Shown here piece by piece: positions 9,741-19,740 of a stretch of 44,690 bases of DNA. This DNA comes from Phycisphaerales bacterium (GTDB lineage: Bacteria > Planctomycetota > Phycisphaerae > Phycisphaerales > UBA1924), in the NCBI GenBank assembly GCA_017640485.1, contig JAEPQP010000008.1, positions 1 to 44,690 of the forward strand. Reading direction: 5' to 3'. A model generated the notes under the pieces. The model worked only from the letters and a program-made list of their open reading frames with translations. It was not told the DNA's origin and ran no database searches. Position numbers and translations under genes: made by a program. The stretch's first letter is position 1, and each line of letters opens with the position of its first letter.

Positions 9741-10520
9741 GTGAGAACCGCTGTTCTGAGTGATATCCATGGCAACGCTGTTGCGCTCAAAGCAGTGCTC
9801 GCAGACATCCAGAATCGCGACATCGATAAGGTCGTCTGTCTTGGAGACATCATCGGATACGGCCCAGATCCGCTCGAATGCGTTGATCTGGTCCAAGAAC
9901 ACTGTGACTGGGTCCTGATGGGGAACCACGACTTCGCGGTGGTCTACGAACCCACCAACTTCAACGCGCCCGCCGAGTCCGCGGCGTACTGGACACGCGA
10001 GCAGTTCGAAGCCGAGCCCGATGAAGCGGTCCGCACGCGCCGATTCGAGTTCCTCGGATCACTCCGCGTCCGCGTCGTCGATGACCTGATGGGGGACGGC
10101 ACCCAGATCCTCTCCGTCCACGCATCGCCCCGCCGACCGGTCAACGAGTACATCTTCCCTGAAGACGCGAGCGATGCCCCGGACAAACTCGAAGCGATCT
10201 TCGATCGCGTGGAGCGGATCGCACTCGTCGGTCACACCCACCAGCCCGGCGTGTTCTCCAATGAGCCCGATTTCTACCCGCCGTCCGAGATCGGGAACGA
10301 CCCGGTCTTCAAGTTCATCCCAGACGAGAAGGCGATCGTCAATGTCGGATCCGTCGGTCAACCACGCGACCACGATCCGCGTGCGTGCTACGCGATCCTC
10401 TCGCCTGGTCAGGTTGAGTTTGTGCGTGTCGAGTACGACATCAAGCAGACCGCCGAGAAAATCAAGTCCATCCCACAACTCCATGATTGGCTCGGAGACC
10501 GCCTGTACGAAGGCCGGTGA
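9741..10520 (+). CDS. Metallophosphoesterase family protein
   Basis: GTG start; MRTAVLSDIHGNAVALKAVLADI...CLGDIIGYGPDP...LMGNHDFAV...LVGHTHQPGVF calcineurin-like motifs. Confidence 0.92.
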   Translation: MRTAVLSDIHGNAVALKAVLADIQNRDIDKVVCLGDIIGYGPDPLECVDLVQEHCDWVLMGNHDFAVVYEPTNFNAPAESAAYWTREQFEAEPDEAVRTRRFEFLGSLRVRVVDDLMGDGTQILSVHASPRRPVNEYIFPEDASDAPDKLEAIFDRVERIALVGHTHQPGVFSNEPDFYPPSEIGNDPVFKFIPDEKAIVNVGSVGQPRDHDPRACYAILSPGQVEFVRVEYDIKQTAEKIKSIPQLHDWLGDRLYEGR

Positions 10521-10612
10521 ACCAATCGGAACCCGTTGCTGATCCACACCACGATCGAATGATGATCCCCACGATCTCACCAAAAACGAACAGAAGCGAG
10601 CACCAGTTGCGC

Positions 10613-12706
10613 ATGTCGACCCTCCCCAACCAGTTCCTCTCGTTCATCCTGTTGCTCACGATCACCGCATGCACATCGTTCGCGGCACAAGTTACCGCGG
10701 TTGATCCGATCGTCGATGATGCGCAGACGCAGAGCACACAGACGCAAGCACCGATCTACGCACCCCTCCCTGTCGAAGGAGAAGATGCGTCCGCGTGGGT
10801 CCCGATGATCGACGATCACAACGAGATCGAGATCCGCTTCAGCCCGCTCGGAGCGGGGATCCAAGAACTCATCCTGCTCGATGAGTTTGAAACGGTCAAG
10901 CTCGAAGAGAACATCCGTCTCCAGCAGCGTGTCGATGGGCCCAACGGGATTTCCGCAGTCCCCTTTGCGATGATCGGACTGGAGATCGACGGATCGTTCG
11001 TCGAACTCTCTGGCGCGGGATACGCGTACCCGGTCTGGGAGCAGCTTAGCCCAGGCGTATTCGAGTGCACGATCGCGGACGAACTCGGGAATCCGATCGC
11101 TCGCGTCTCGCGGATTTTCACAATGCGCGACACCCCGCACGCGTTCGTGCTCGAGCAGCGCGTCGAGAACCTCAGCGCCGATCCGCACATGTTCCGGATC
11201 ATGACTACCGCGATGATCGATATGCCCAAAGCCAAAAACGGATACGCGGGTGATCGCCGGCGTGTCCGGTTCGGGACGCTCAAATCCCAAGAGCAGCAGG
11301 GCAACTCGATCCAGGTCAGCGTCGACGACAAACTCTGGAGCCGCAACAAACTGCTGGGATCCAAGACCAAAGACGCCAACGGCAACAAGTACTACAGCGA
11401 AGCACAACCCGTCTGGCCGACCGAACAAACAATGGAGAAAGGTCAACGTCTGAGCTGGATCGGATTCTCCGATCGCTACTTCAGCGTCATCCTCCACCCG
11501 ATGCTCGATCCACTGAACACCAACCCGGATGACCGCTTGCTGAGCCCCTCGATTGCATCGATCGATCGGTTCGTGCTCAACACCTACGCGACCGCTCCGG
11601 ACACCACCATTGTGCTCTCCGCGACCAGCCCCGCGATCACGATCGAGCCGGGTGATTCGGGCTCGATCTCCAACGGCATCTACGCCGGTCCACGCACCAA
11701 ACCCGTCTTCAACGAGGACCCGATCCTCGCGGCTCTCAACCTCCCCGATATGGTCGTCTACAACATCGGCGGATTCTGTGCCGGCTGCACCTTTGATTGG
11801 CTGACCAACATCCTCATCGCGGTCCTCCGGATCTTCCACTCGATGGTGGGGGACTGGGCAGTATCGATCATGCTGCTTGTGATCGTGGTGCGTGGATGCC
11901 TGCACCCGATCACACGATGGTCACAGATCCGCATGCAACGCTTCGGTGTTCAGATGCAATCCATGGCCCCGAAGCAGAAAGAACTCCGTGAAAAATACAA
12001 AGACGATCCAAAGAAAATGCAGCAAGAGATGTCCAAGCTCTGGCGCGAAGAAGGCATTTCTCCGCTCGGGATGCTCGGGTGTCTCCCGATGCTGCTCCAA
12101 TCCCCAGTCTGGATCGCGCTGTACGCAACACTCTTCTTTGCGGTCGAGCTCCGACACCAGCCCGCGTTCTACGGCGTGTTCCAGGATCTGACCAACGGGT
12201 CGTGGATGTTCCTGAGCGATCTTGCCAGCGCTGACTCCGCGATCCCGCTCCCAGAGTTCATGCACTTCTCCTTCCCGCTCTGGGGAGCCGTGACCTCGAT
12301 CAACATCCTCCCGCTCCTGCTGGGTGTGGTATTCTTCATGCATCAGAAGTACCTCACGCCTCCGACTCAAGCGACGCTCACCCCAGAGCAAGAGTCCCAG
12401 CAGAAGATGATGAAGGTCATGATGGTCGTCATGTTCCCGGTCATGATGTACACCGCACCCTCGGGTCTTGCGCTGTACTTCCTGACCAACTCAACAGTCG
12501 GGATCCTCGAAAACAAGTGGATCCGCTCGCACATGAAGAAGCACGGCATGCTCGAGATCGAGAATATCCGCTCCGAGAACGCCAAAAAAGGACCCGGGTT
12601 CCTCCAACGCATGAACGAAGCCGCGGAAGCCAAGCGACAGATTATGGAAAAAGGCCCACAGCAACCCAACCCCGCGTCAAGACGCAACCAGGGTAAGCAC
12701 AAGTAA
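10613..12706 (+). CDS. yidC: Membrane protein insertase YidC
   Basis: Large periplasmic domain followed by FDWLTNILIAVLRIFHSMVGDWAVSIMLLVIVVRGCLHPITRWSQIRMQRFGVQMQSMAPKQKELREKYKDD...SPLGMLGCLPMLLQSPVWIALYATL. Confidence 0.95.
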   Translation: MSTLPNQFLSFILLLTITACTSFAAQVTAVDPIVDDAQTQSTQTQAPIYAPLPVEGEDASAWVPMIDDHNEIEIRFSPLGAGIQELILLDEFETVKLEENIRLQQRVDGPNGISAVPFAMIGLEIDGSFVELSGAGYAYPVWEQLSPGVFECTIADELGNPIARVSRIFTMRDTPHAFVLEQRVENLSADPHMFRIMTTAMIDMPKAKNGYAGDRRRVRFGTLKSQEQQGNSIQVSVDDKLWSRNKLLGSKTKDANGNKYYSEAQPVWPTEQTMEKGQRLSWIGFSDRYFSVILHPMLDPLNTNPDDRLLSPSIASIDRFVLNTYATAPDTTIVLSATSPAITIEPGDSGSISNGIYAGPRTKPVFNEDPILAALNLPDMVVYNIGGFCAGCTFDWLTNILIAVLRIFHSMVGDWAVSIMLLVIVVRGCLHPITRWSQIRMQRFGVQMQSMAPKQKELREKYKDDPKKMQQEMSKLWREEGISPLGMLGCLPMLLQSPVWIALYATLFFAVELRHQPAFYGVFQDLTNGSWMFLSDLASADSAIPLPEFMHFSFPLWGAVTSINILPLLLGVVFFMHQKYLTPPTQATLTPEQESQQKMMKVMMVVMFPVMMYTAPSGLALYFLTNSTVGILENKWIRSHMKKHGMLEIENIRSENAKKGPGFLQRMNEAAEAKRQIMEKGPQQPNPASRRNQGKHK

Positions 12707-12718
12707 GCCAAACCAGCC

Positions 12719-14068
12719 ATGCCCACCGGCGGAACCATCGCGGCTCTCGGAACACCACCGGGTCACTCCACCCGCGCCATCATCCGCGTCTCGGGACCCG
12801 ACTCCCGCACTTGCGTGTCGCGCTGCACTGCACTTGAAGATCCAAAGCGCGGGATCCATCGCACGAGATTCATACTCAGCGAGACCCATTCCATCCCATG
12901 CATGCTGATCTGGTTTGGTGGGCCGAGGAGCTACACCGGAGAGGATGTCGCGGAGATCCTGCTCGTGGGAAACCCAACGCTCATCGAGTGTGTCCTCGAT
13001 CGACTCTTCGAGATCCCAGCGGTCCGGCGCGCAGAGCCGGGAGAGTTCAGTGCGCGAGCATACCTCAATGATCGGTTGACACTCGCGCAAGCCGAGGGAG
13101 TCGCGCTCCGCATTGCAGCGGTTGGGGATCAGGCGCTCGACGCGTCAAGCAAGCTCATCGACGGCTCACAAGGCGATCGCTGCAGAGAATGGGCGGAGGA
13201 ACTCGCGATGCTCCTCGCGCTCGTTGAGTCTGGTGTGGACTTTACCGACCAGGACGATGTGGTCCCGATCGCTCCCAAGGATCTCCGAGAACGACTCGAT
13301 CGGCTTGCAGACCAACTGCGATCAGAAGTCGGGAGCGAAGGGGGGTCGATCGTCCGCTCCGCTCACCCAGAACTCGTCCTCTGCGGCGAGCCCAACGCGG
13401 GCAAGAGCGCCCTGCTCAATGCACTTCTTGGGAAAGCACGGGCGGTCGTCAGCGATGTCGCCGGAACGACACGTGACGCGATCACCGAGACACTCAATCT
13501 TGAAACAGACATCCCAGGGGCCGGGGAAGTGGACATCACCGATCTCGCGGGACTGGGAGACTCAGCGGTCGATGCACTGGATGCTGAAGCACAGCAGCGC
13601 GCGAGGGAACGGATCCGCAGCGCCGACGCGTTGCTCTGGTGCGATCCGTCCGGCAAGTTCAACGACCACGAAGGGTTCACGCAGCTTGATAAGCCCATTA
13701 TCCGAATCCGAACCAAAGCGGATCTCTTGATCGATACCCCTGATGAGTCCCACTCGATCAGTGTCTGCGCACTCGATGGTCACCGAATCGGTGTACTCAA
13801 GCGTGCGATCTCTGATGCAATCACGGATCGGACGGGGCTCGGAGTGGGCGCGTTCGTCCCCCGGCATCGAAGATCGATCAACAACGCCGTGTTGGGAATC
13901 AACGCCGCGATGCAATGGATCGACCCCGATGCTCATGCGATCATGACCCCCGAACTGGTCGCGAGCGGGTTGCGCGACGCTCTGGATGCGCTGGGAGAAC
14001 TTACCGGACAGATCACACCAGATGATGTGCTCGGCCGAGTCTTCTCGACCTTCTGCGTTGGGAAGTAG
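12719..14068 (+). CDS. mnmE: tRNA uridine-5-carboxymethylaminomethyl(34) synthesis GTPase MnmE
   Basis: GTIAALGTPPG N-terminus, RRAEPGEFSARAYLNDRLTLAQAEGV, G1 GEPNAGKS, TTRD, DLAG, TKAD, C-terminal DDVLGRVFSTFCVGK. Confidence 0.96.
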   Translation: MPTGGTIAALGTPPGHSTRAIIRVSGPDSRTCVSRCTALEDPKRGIHRTRFILSETHSIPCMLIWFGGPRSYTGEDVAEILLVGNPTLIECVLDRLFEIPAVRRAEPGEFSARAYLNDRLTLAQAEGVALRIAAVGDQALDASSKLIDGSQGDRCREWAEELAMLLALVESGVDFTDQDDVVPIAPKDLRERLDRLADQLRSEVGSEGGSIVRSAHPELVLCGEPNAGKSALLNALLGKARAVVSDVAGTTRDAITETLNLETDIPGAGEVDITDLAGLGDSAVDALDAEAQQRARERIRSADALLWCDPSGKFNDHEGFTQLDKPIIRIRTKADLLIDTPDESHSISVCALDGHRIGVLKRAISDAITDRTGLGVGAFVPRHRRSINNAVLGINAAMQWIDPDAHAIMTPELVASGLRDALDALGELTGQITPDDVLGRVFSTFCVGK

Positions 14069-14343
14069 CCAATTATCGGCAACGCGATGATCAATCCGCT
14101 GGGGTAACACATGTTGATTCTGCAAGCGGATTCGCAAGATTTCCTGTTCCAAGATTCATCTTGCAGCCCTCTGTATGACCAGCGCGAACAGCAACGACCA
14201 AGAACAACCGCTGGGCGCAAAACCCGCGTGTCATCGTCATTCTGCGTGAATAGGCCGCCGACAACATACGCAGGTCGTCCGCCGGATGATCATCGGAGGA
14301 GTTGAGCCGTCCACTCGGATGCGCCAACGGGGAGTTCAGACAC

Positions 14344-14829
14344 ATGGCACTACGGCTCGGCGATCTCTTAGTACAGTACGGCGTCCTCACACCAGAGCAA
14401 TGCGAATTGGTCGTGCAAGAGCAGCAGTCCAACCAGCGACCGTTCGGGATGCTCGCCGAGGAACTCTTCGGAGTGGATCCAACAGTCATCGAGCACGCAT
14501 GGGCCGAGCAGTTTGCGATGATCTCTCCACGCATGGACCCTTGCACCATCGAATACAACGACGAGCTCCACAGCGTCATCACCAGCAGGCAGGCCTGGCA
14601 GTTCGGGTTCATCCCGGTCGAAAAACTCGGCGAGGGTATCGTCTGCGTGACATCAATCGAATGTCTCGCAAGGGCACTCCGCTTTGTTGGATGGCGCGTC
14701 GAAGAGCCCTGTTCGTTTGTGATCTGTGACCACCACGCGCTGGAAGTGGGTCTATCGATGATCTATCCGATGGAAGGCGTGGACTCCGCGATGATGAACC
14801 GCTTCTTGAGCCGACCTCCCGCGGCCTAA
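14344..14829 (+). CDS. Stand-alone MshEN/GspE-N-terminal-like domain protein
   Basis: MALRLGDLLVQYGVLTPEQCELVVQEQQSNQRPFGMLAEELFGVDPTVIEHAWAEQF resembles type II secretion/type IV pilus ATPase N-terminal domain; no ATPase domain follows. Confidence 0.65.
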   Translation: MALRLGDLLVQYGVLTPEQCELVVQEQQSNQRPFGMLAEELFGVDPTVIEHAWAEQFAMISPRMDPCTIEYNDELHSVITSRQAWQFGFIPVEKLGEGIVCVTSIECLARALRFVGWRVEEPCSFVICDHHALEVGLSMIYPMEGVDSAMMNRFLSRPPAA

Positions 14830-14853
14830 CTGAATCCAAACAATCAATAAAAA

Positions 14854-14880
14854 ACGGAGCCGATTATTCATCGACTCCGT
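14854..14880. terminator. Bidirectional intrinsic terminator-like hairpin between convergent genes
   Basis: aataaaaaACGGAGcCGATtattcATCGaCTCCGT; A run upstream gives a U tract on the minus strand. Confidence 0.65.
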
Positions 14881-14938
14881 GGAAATGCATTGGGAAACTG
14901 TCAGTGGGATGACCGGTTCAGGTCTTCCCAGTGCGGAT

Positions 14939-15403
14939 TCACCGGCGGGTTGCCTTACGGCGAGTTGCCTTCTTCTTGGTGGTGCGCTTCGCAGCCTTCT
15001 TCTTAGTGGCTTTTTTCTTTGTAGCCTTCTTCTTGGTAGCTTTTTTCTTAGTGGCTTTCTTCTTAGTAGCCTTTTTCTTGGTTGCTTTTTTCTTGGTGGC
15101 CTTCTTTTTAGTGGCCTTTTTCTTAGTAGCTTTCTTCTTAGTGGCTTTCTTCTTCGTAGCCTTCTTCTTGGTGGCCTTCTTTGCAGTCTTCTTGCGTGTA
15201 GCCTTCTTCTTGGTGGCTTTCTTTCTCGTAGCCTTCTTCGCAGTCTTCTTGCGGGTTGCTTTCTTCTTGGTGGCCTTCTTGGTGGCTTTCTTCTTGGTTG
15301 CCTTCTTCTTCGCAGCCTTCTTACGGGTTGCCTTCTTCGCTACTTTTTTGCGTGTAGCTTTTTTCTTGGTTGCTTTTTTACGAGTTGCTTTTTTCTTAGC
15401 CAT
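14939..15403 (-). CDS. Lysine/alanine/threonine-repeat histone H1-like DNA-binding protein
   Basis: MAKKKATRKKATKKKATRKKVAKKATRKKAAKKKATKKK... almost entirely KKAT-type repeats; start ATG at 15403. Confidence 0.85.
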   Translation of the reverse strand: MAKKKATRKKATKKKATRKKVAKKATRKKAAKKKATKKKATKKATKKKATRKKTAKKATRKKATKKKATRKKTAKKATKKKATKKKATKKKATKKKATKKKATKKKATKKKATKKKATKKKATKKKATKKKATKKKAAKRTTKKKATRRKATRR

Positions 15404-15954
15404 GTCGGCTCTCCGTTTCGAACCCAAATGCTGTGTTGTGGATCCGAGTGTTCGAGATCGGGACCACATTCCGTTATTGACACTTATTGCTCATCGGAGC
15501 CGTAAGGTCGACGACTTGAGCAAAGCGTGCGAACATCGTGCACATCACTCACCAAAATCATACCAGAAGAACGAAACACATGCGCATTTATTCAAGTTTG
15601 TCAAACGATGCAACACCCAAGCGCACGCATCGATCAACACGATGTTGTCCTTCGATTCTCTCCATCTGTGCGCAGATTAAACAGACACACGCACGCTCAT
15701 CGTGCCAACACGAACGCAAAACACTTCACGCATGCGCATCATGAGTGCATCGCAACGGCGCATCGTATTCAATAAACCGATTTTGCGAATCAATTCGTGT
15801 TCGCGGCAAGATCGGTGCAGATCGACGCGCAATTGGATCGAATTCGCGAAAGATCGTTGCTCTCACGCACGCAATCCGCGAGACTTTCGACACACTGATG
15901 CAAACAATCACACCATCATCAGCCCGCAAACACTCCCACTCGAATGGAGTATTC

Positions 15955-17202
15955 ATGACCGCAACTCACACCAGCATTGTCCAAACTTCACTCGACAACG
16001 GACTCCGTGTTGTCATCGAACCCATCGATTCGATGCGATCACTCGCGATGCGAATCATGATCCCAAGCGGAGTTATCCACCAAGAAAAACATGAACTCGG
16101 AATTGCATCCATCTGCGCCGAGCTCTTACTGCGCGGCTCAACAACACGCAACTCACAACAACAAGCCGACGCGTTTGATCTCGCTGGAGCTGTCCGAGAC
16201 GCGTCGCCCGCGCCGCGATCCATCGGGGTCTCCATGACCACGCTCGGCAACCGGTTCGAAGAAGCAATCCAACTCGTCGCGGACATGTCGCTCAACCCCG
16301 CGATGACCGACGAGTCATTCGAAGCATCCCGCGTCATGGCGCAGCACGCGCTCGCATCACTCGCAGACGACCCGCAACAACGAGCCGTCCTCGCCGCACG
16401 CGAGCGTCACAACCCCGAACCATTCAACCGCAGTACATTCGGGACCGAAGAATCACTCGCATCACTCACCGCTGATCGCACTCGGCAGTGGTGGAAAGCA
16501 AACGCAGTGCCCCAAGGTTCGATCATCTCCATTGCAGGAGCGATCGATCCTGCGCAAGGCATCGAACTGATCAAACAGCGGTTCGGAAACTGGTCTGGAT
16601 CCAGTAAATCCCCAGAGTTTCAATCAGAAGCGCCGCGCGGATACGCGCACGAGGAGGACGATACAAACCAGGTCCAGGTCATCATCGTCAACGACGCACC
16701 CGCGGCGGGTACCGAGCACGAGATGTACGAACTCCTCGCTGTGAGCGTGTTGTCCGGCGGGATGTCAGGACGACTGTTCACTGAAGTCCGTGAGAAGCGT
16801 GGTTTGTGCTACTCCGTCTCCGCGAGCTACCGAGCAACGCGAGAGTTCGGATTGGTGACCAGTTATGTCGGGACCACACCAGAACGCGCTCAGGAATCGC
16901 TCGATGTCCTCTACGACCAACTCGGCGCGATGCAAGCGGGTGATGTCACCCAGACCGAGCTCGATCGCGCCCGGATCGGACTCAAGAGCCGAGTGAGTTT
17001 CAGTGGTGAATCCACCGGCGCCCGCGCCAGCGCGTTGATCGCCGATATCGTCAAGCGTGGTGCACCCCGCACACTCGCGCAGATCATCGAGCAGATCGAT
17101 GCCGTGGATCTAGAATCGTTTAACAACTACCTCCGTACGCGAGAACTTGGCCGCGTCACCATCCAGACCCTCGGCCCGACCGCACTCACGCCGCCGTGCT
17201 GA
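15955..17202 (+). CDS. M16 family peptidase-like protein lacking the HxxEH zinc motif
   Basis: LDNGLRVVIEPIDSMRSLAMRIMIPSGVIHQEKHELGIASICAELLLRGST and C-terminal FTEVREKRGLCYSVSASY; HxxEH position reads SICAE. Confidence 0.88.
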   Translation: MTATHTSIVQTSLDNGLRVVIEPIDSMRSLAMRIMIPSGVIHQEKHELGIASICAELLLRGSTTRNSQQQADAFDLAGAVRDASPAPRSIGVSMTTLGNRFEEAIQLVADMSLNPAMTDESFEASRVMAQHALASLADDPQQRAVLAARERHNPEPFNRSTFGTEESLASLTADRTRQWWKANAVPQGSIISIAGAIDPAQGIELIKQRFGNWSGSSKSPEFQSEAPRGYAHEEDDTNQVQVIIVNDAPAAGTEHEMYELLAVSVLSGGMSGRLFTEVREKRGLCYSVSASYRATREFGLVTSYVGTTPERAQESLDVLYDQLGAMQAGDVTQTELDRARIGLKSRVSFSGESTGARASALIADIVKRGAPRTLAQIIEQIDAVDLESFNNYLRTRELGRVTIQTLGPTALTPPC

Positions 17203-17266
17203 AGCCCGGCCTCTGAATCATCGCATTGGTGGTGTCCAAACACCCATCTTGCCGATACTGTGTCTC

Positions 17267-18802
17267 ATGATGACACGCGATTCTTCCCCAATCCCCGGCA
17301 CTTCCAGCGATCAGTCCAACCCAACACAAGGGTTCGCGATCGGTGGATCATCGCCCTACATGATCGGGATCGGAGGCTGCGGCATGTCCGCGCTCGCGCG
17401 AATGCTCTCGGGTGCGGGACTCTGCGTCCAAGGGTGCGACTCTACGCAATCCATCGTGACCGAAGCGCTCAATGAGTTCGGGATTGATGTCGGTTTCGAC
17501 GAAGACGCGGATTCACTCCCTGAAGACATCGATGTGGTCCTCGCGTCCGCGGCTGTCAAACCAAATCACCCGATGGTCATCGAAGCGACCAACCGAGGTC
17601 TCAGCGTCCTCTCGTATCCTGAAGCACTCGGCGCATGCATGATCGGACGGACAGGGATCGCGATCGCGGGAACCCACGGCAAATCCACCACCACCGCGAT
17701 GCTCGGATGCGCCCTGACCGACGCGAACCTCGACCCCTCCGTCATCGTCGGCGCGACCTGCCAACAACTCGAAGACGGTGCGCTCGCTGAGCCGGGAGCG
17801 CGCGTCGGATGCCGGGTCGGATCGAGCACCATCCCGCAAGGTGATCTCCAAGGAAAGCCCGGACTTCTCGTCGCCGAAGCATGCGAGTTCAACCGGTCCT
17901 TTCATAATTTGAATCCCACGATCGCGTCCATCAGTTCCATTGAAGCCGATCATCTTGATATCTATGGCTCCCTCGATGCCGTCGTCGAGTCATTCGCTCA
18001 GTTCGCTCAGCTCATCCCCAGCGCCGAGCACGGCGGGAAACTCATCATCGGACACGACGGTGCGTTCCGGCGCGAGGTTACCGCGGGTCTCCAGTGCGAT
18101 GTCGAAACCATCGGATTCAATCCCGGCGCAGACTGGGTCGTGGGATACGACGCGAAGGGTCAGACCTCCATCCAAACCCCAGATGGACAGTCCTACCACT
18201 GGACCATGTCTCTCCCCGGCGAACACAACGCGATGAACTCCGCCGTCGCGTTCGCGCTCGCGATGAGCGCCGGAGCGGACCCCGATCTGCTCGCTCGATC
18301 CTTCAACGCGTTCAATGGCCTCGATCGAAGACTCCAGTACCTCGGATCGCGCGACAGCGTCCGCGTCATCGACGACTACGGGCACCACCCAACGGAAATC
18401 GACGCAACACTCCGCGCACTTCGATCCGCACAAGATCCCGCGAAGCACGGCGGACGATTGATCTGCGTCTTTCAACCCCATCAGCACTCACGCACCCGAT
18501 TCCTGCTCGACGAGTTCGCAACCAGCTTTGAGCACGCGGATGTGGTGATCGTGCCGCATATTTACTTTGTCCGCGACTCAGAAGCCGAACGCAACAAGGT
18601 CAACTCGTCCGATCTGGTTGATCGACTCCGAGCACGAGGGGTCAAAGCGATGCACCTCTACCCCTTCGAAGCGATCATCGAGCAACTCGAGAACATGTGC
18701 AGACCCGGAGATTTGTTGGTGGTCATGGGTGCTGGTCCCGTCTGGCAGGTCGGTCAAGGGTACCTCGATGCCGGGAAAGACAGATCGGATCTCAACGGAT
18801 GA
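17267..18802 (+). CDS. murC: UDP-N-acetylmuramate--L-alanine ligase
   Basis: YMIGIGGCGMSALARMLSGAGLCVQGCD, IAIAGTHGKSTTTAML, EACEFNRSFHNLNP, DDYGHHPTEI. Confidence 0.96.
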   Translation: MMTRDSSPIPGTSSDQSNPTQGFAIGGSSPYMIGIGGCGMSALARMLSGAGLCVQGCDSTQSIVTEALNEFGIDVGFDEDADSLPEDIDVVLASAAVKPNHPMVIEATNRGLSVLSYPEALGACMIGRTGIAIAGTHGKSTTTAMLGCALTDANLDPSVIVGATCQQLEDGALAEPGARVGCRVGSSTIPQGDLQGKPGLLVAEACEFNRSFHNLNPTIASISSIEADHLDIYGSLDAVVESFAQFAQLIPSAEHGGKLIIGHDGAFRREVTAGLQCDVETIGFNPGADWVVGYDAKGQTSIQTPDGQSYHWTMSLPGEHNAMNSAVAFALAMSAGADPDLLARSFNAFNGLDRRLQYLGSRDSVRVIDDYGHHPTEIDATLRALRSAQDPAKHGGRLICVFQPHQHSRTRFLLDEFATSFEHADVVIVPHIYFVRDSEAERNKVNSSDLVDRLRARGVKAMHLYPFEAIIEQLENMCRPGDLLVVMGAGPVWQVGQGYLDAGKDRSDLNG

Positions 18803-19740
18803 GCACAAGCACCGAGCAACTCGAAATCATCACCAACGCACCAATCTCGACCTGGTACCGAATTGGTGGGCGTGCTGACCGCTTCGCGCAGCCCGGCTCA
18901 AACGAACAACTCCTCCAGTGCTTGGAACTCGATCCGGATCTCAAAGTCCTCGGGGAGGGCGCGAACCTGCTCGTGGATGATTCCGGGGAACCCAATCTCG
19001 TCGTCTCACTCCAGACCGATGGATTCAAAGCGATCGAGATCGACCAAACCACAGGTCTCGTCTGCGCCGGCGCGGGAGTCCCGCTCCCAAGACTCATCTC
19101 CAAAACCATCAATAGCGGGTTCGGCGGGCTCCAGGGACTCGCGGGATTCCCCGCAACGATCGGCGGCGCGTGCATCATGAACGCCGGGGGACGCTACGGA
19201 TCCATCGGGGACCACATCATTCAGGTCCACGCGATGGACCGCGCCGGACGCATGCACGAACTCAAGCGCTCCGACATCGACTTCGACTACCGCCAATCCG
19301 GACTCAATCACCTACTGATCTGCTCCGTCGTCTTCCAACTCACGCCGGGTGATCCTTTAGTGCTCAAAGAAGAACTCACCGAATGCATGCACTACAAGAA
19401 GCAATCACAGCCGATGAGCGAGAAATCTGCAGGATGCGCCTTCAAGAACCCGACCCTCACCGACCCGATCGACTCGATCGGTCAAGCGGGCGACCGCGTC
19501 AGCGCGGGGATGCTCATCGATCGCGCCCAGTGTAAGGGCATGACAGTGGGGGGCGCATCGGTCTCCCCGATCCACGCAAACTTCATCACCACAACCTCAG
19601 ACGCCAAAGCCCGCGAGGTCATCGAACTCATGGACCAGGTCCGAATCAGAGTCCTGGATACCTTCGGTGTCGATCTCAAAAACGAAGTCGTCATCTGGTC
19701 GCGCGATGAGACGCTCCCAATATCGGAGGTCACCCGATGA
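18799..19740 (+). CDS. murB: UDP-N-acetylenolpyruvoylglucosamine reductase
   Basis: TWYRIGGRADRFAQP, LGEGANLLVDD, GLAGFPATIGGACIMNAGGRYGSI, SAGCAFKNP; ATGA overlap with murC. Confidence 0.95.
   Translation: MSTSTEQLEIITNAPISTWYRIGGRADRFAQPGSNEQLLQCLELDPDLKVLGEGANLLVDDSGEPNLVVSLQTDGFKAIEIDQTTGLVCAGAGVPLPRLISKTINSGFGGLQGLAGFPATIGGACIMNAGGRYGSIGDHIIQVHAMDRAGRMHELKRSDIDFDYRQSGLNHLLICSVVFQLTPGDPLVLKEELTECMHYKKQSQPMSEKSAGCAFKNPTLTDPIDSIGQAGDRVSAGMLIDRAQCKGMTVGGASVSPIHANFITTTSDAKAREVIELMDQVRIRVLDTFGVDLKNEVVIWSRDETLPISEVTR

Noticed and set aside
10577-11905. 442-aa minus-strand ORF
   Set aside because: Antisense to yidC; no family motifs.
14931-15680. ORF translating as FFLVAFFLVAFFLV... on the plus strand (also 14879..15505)
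   Set aside because: Antisense artefact of the KKAT-repeat gene on the minus strand; the repeat keeps several frames open.
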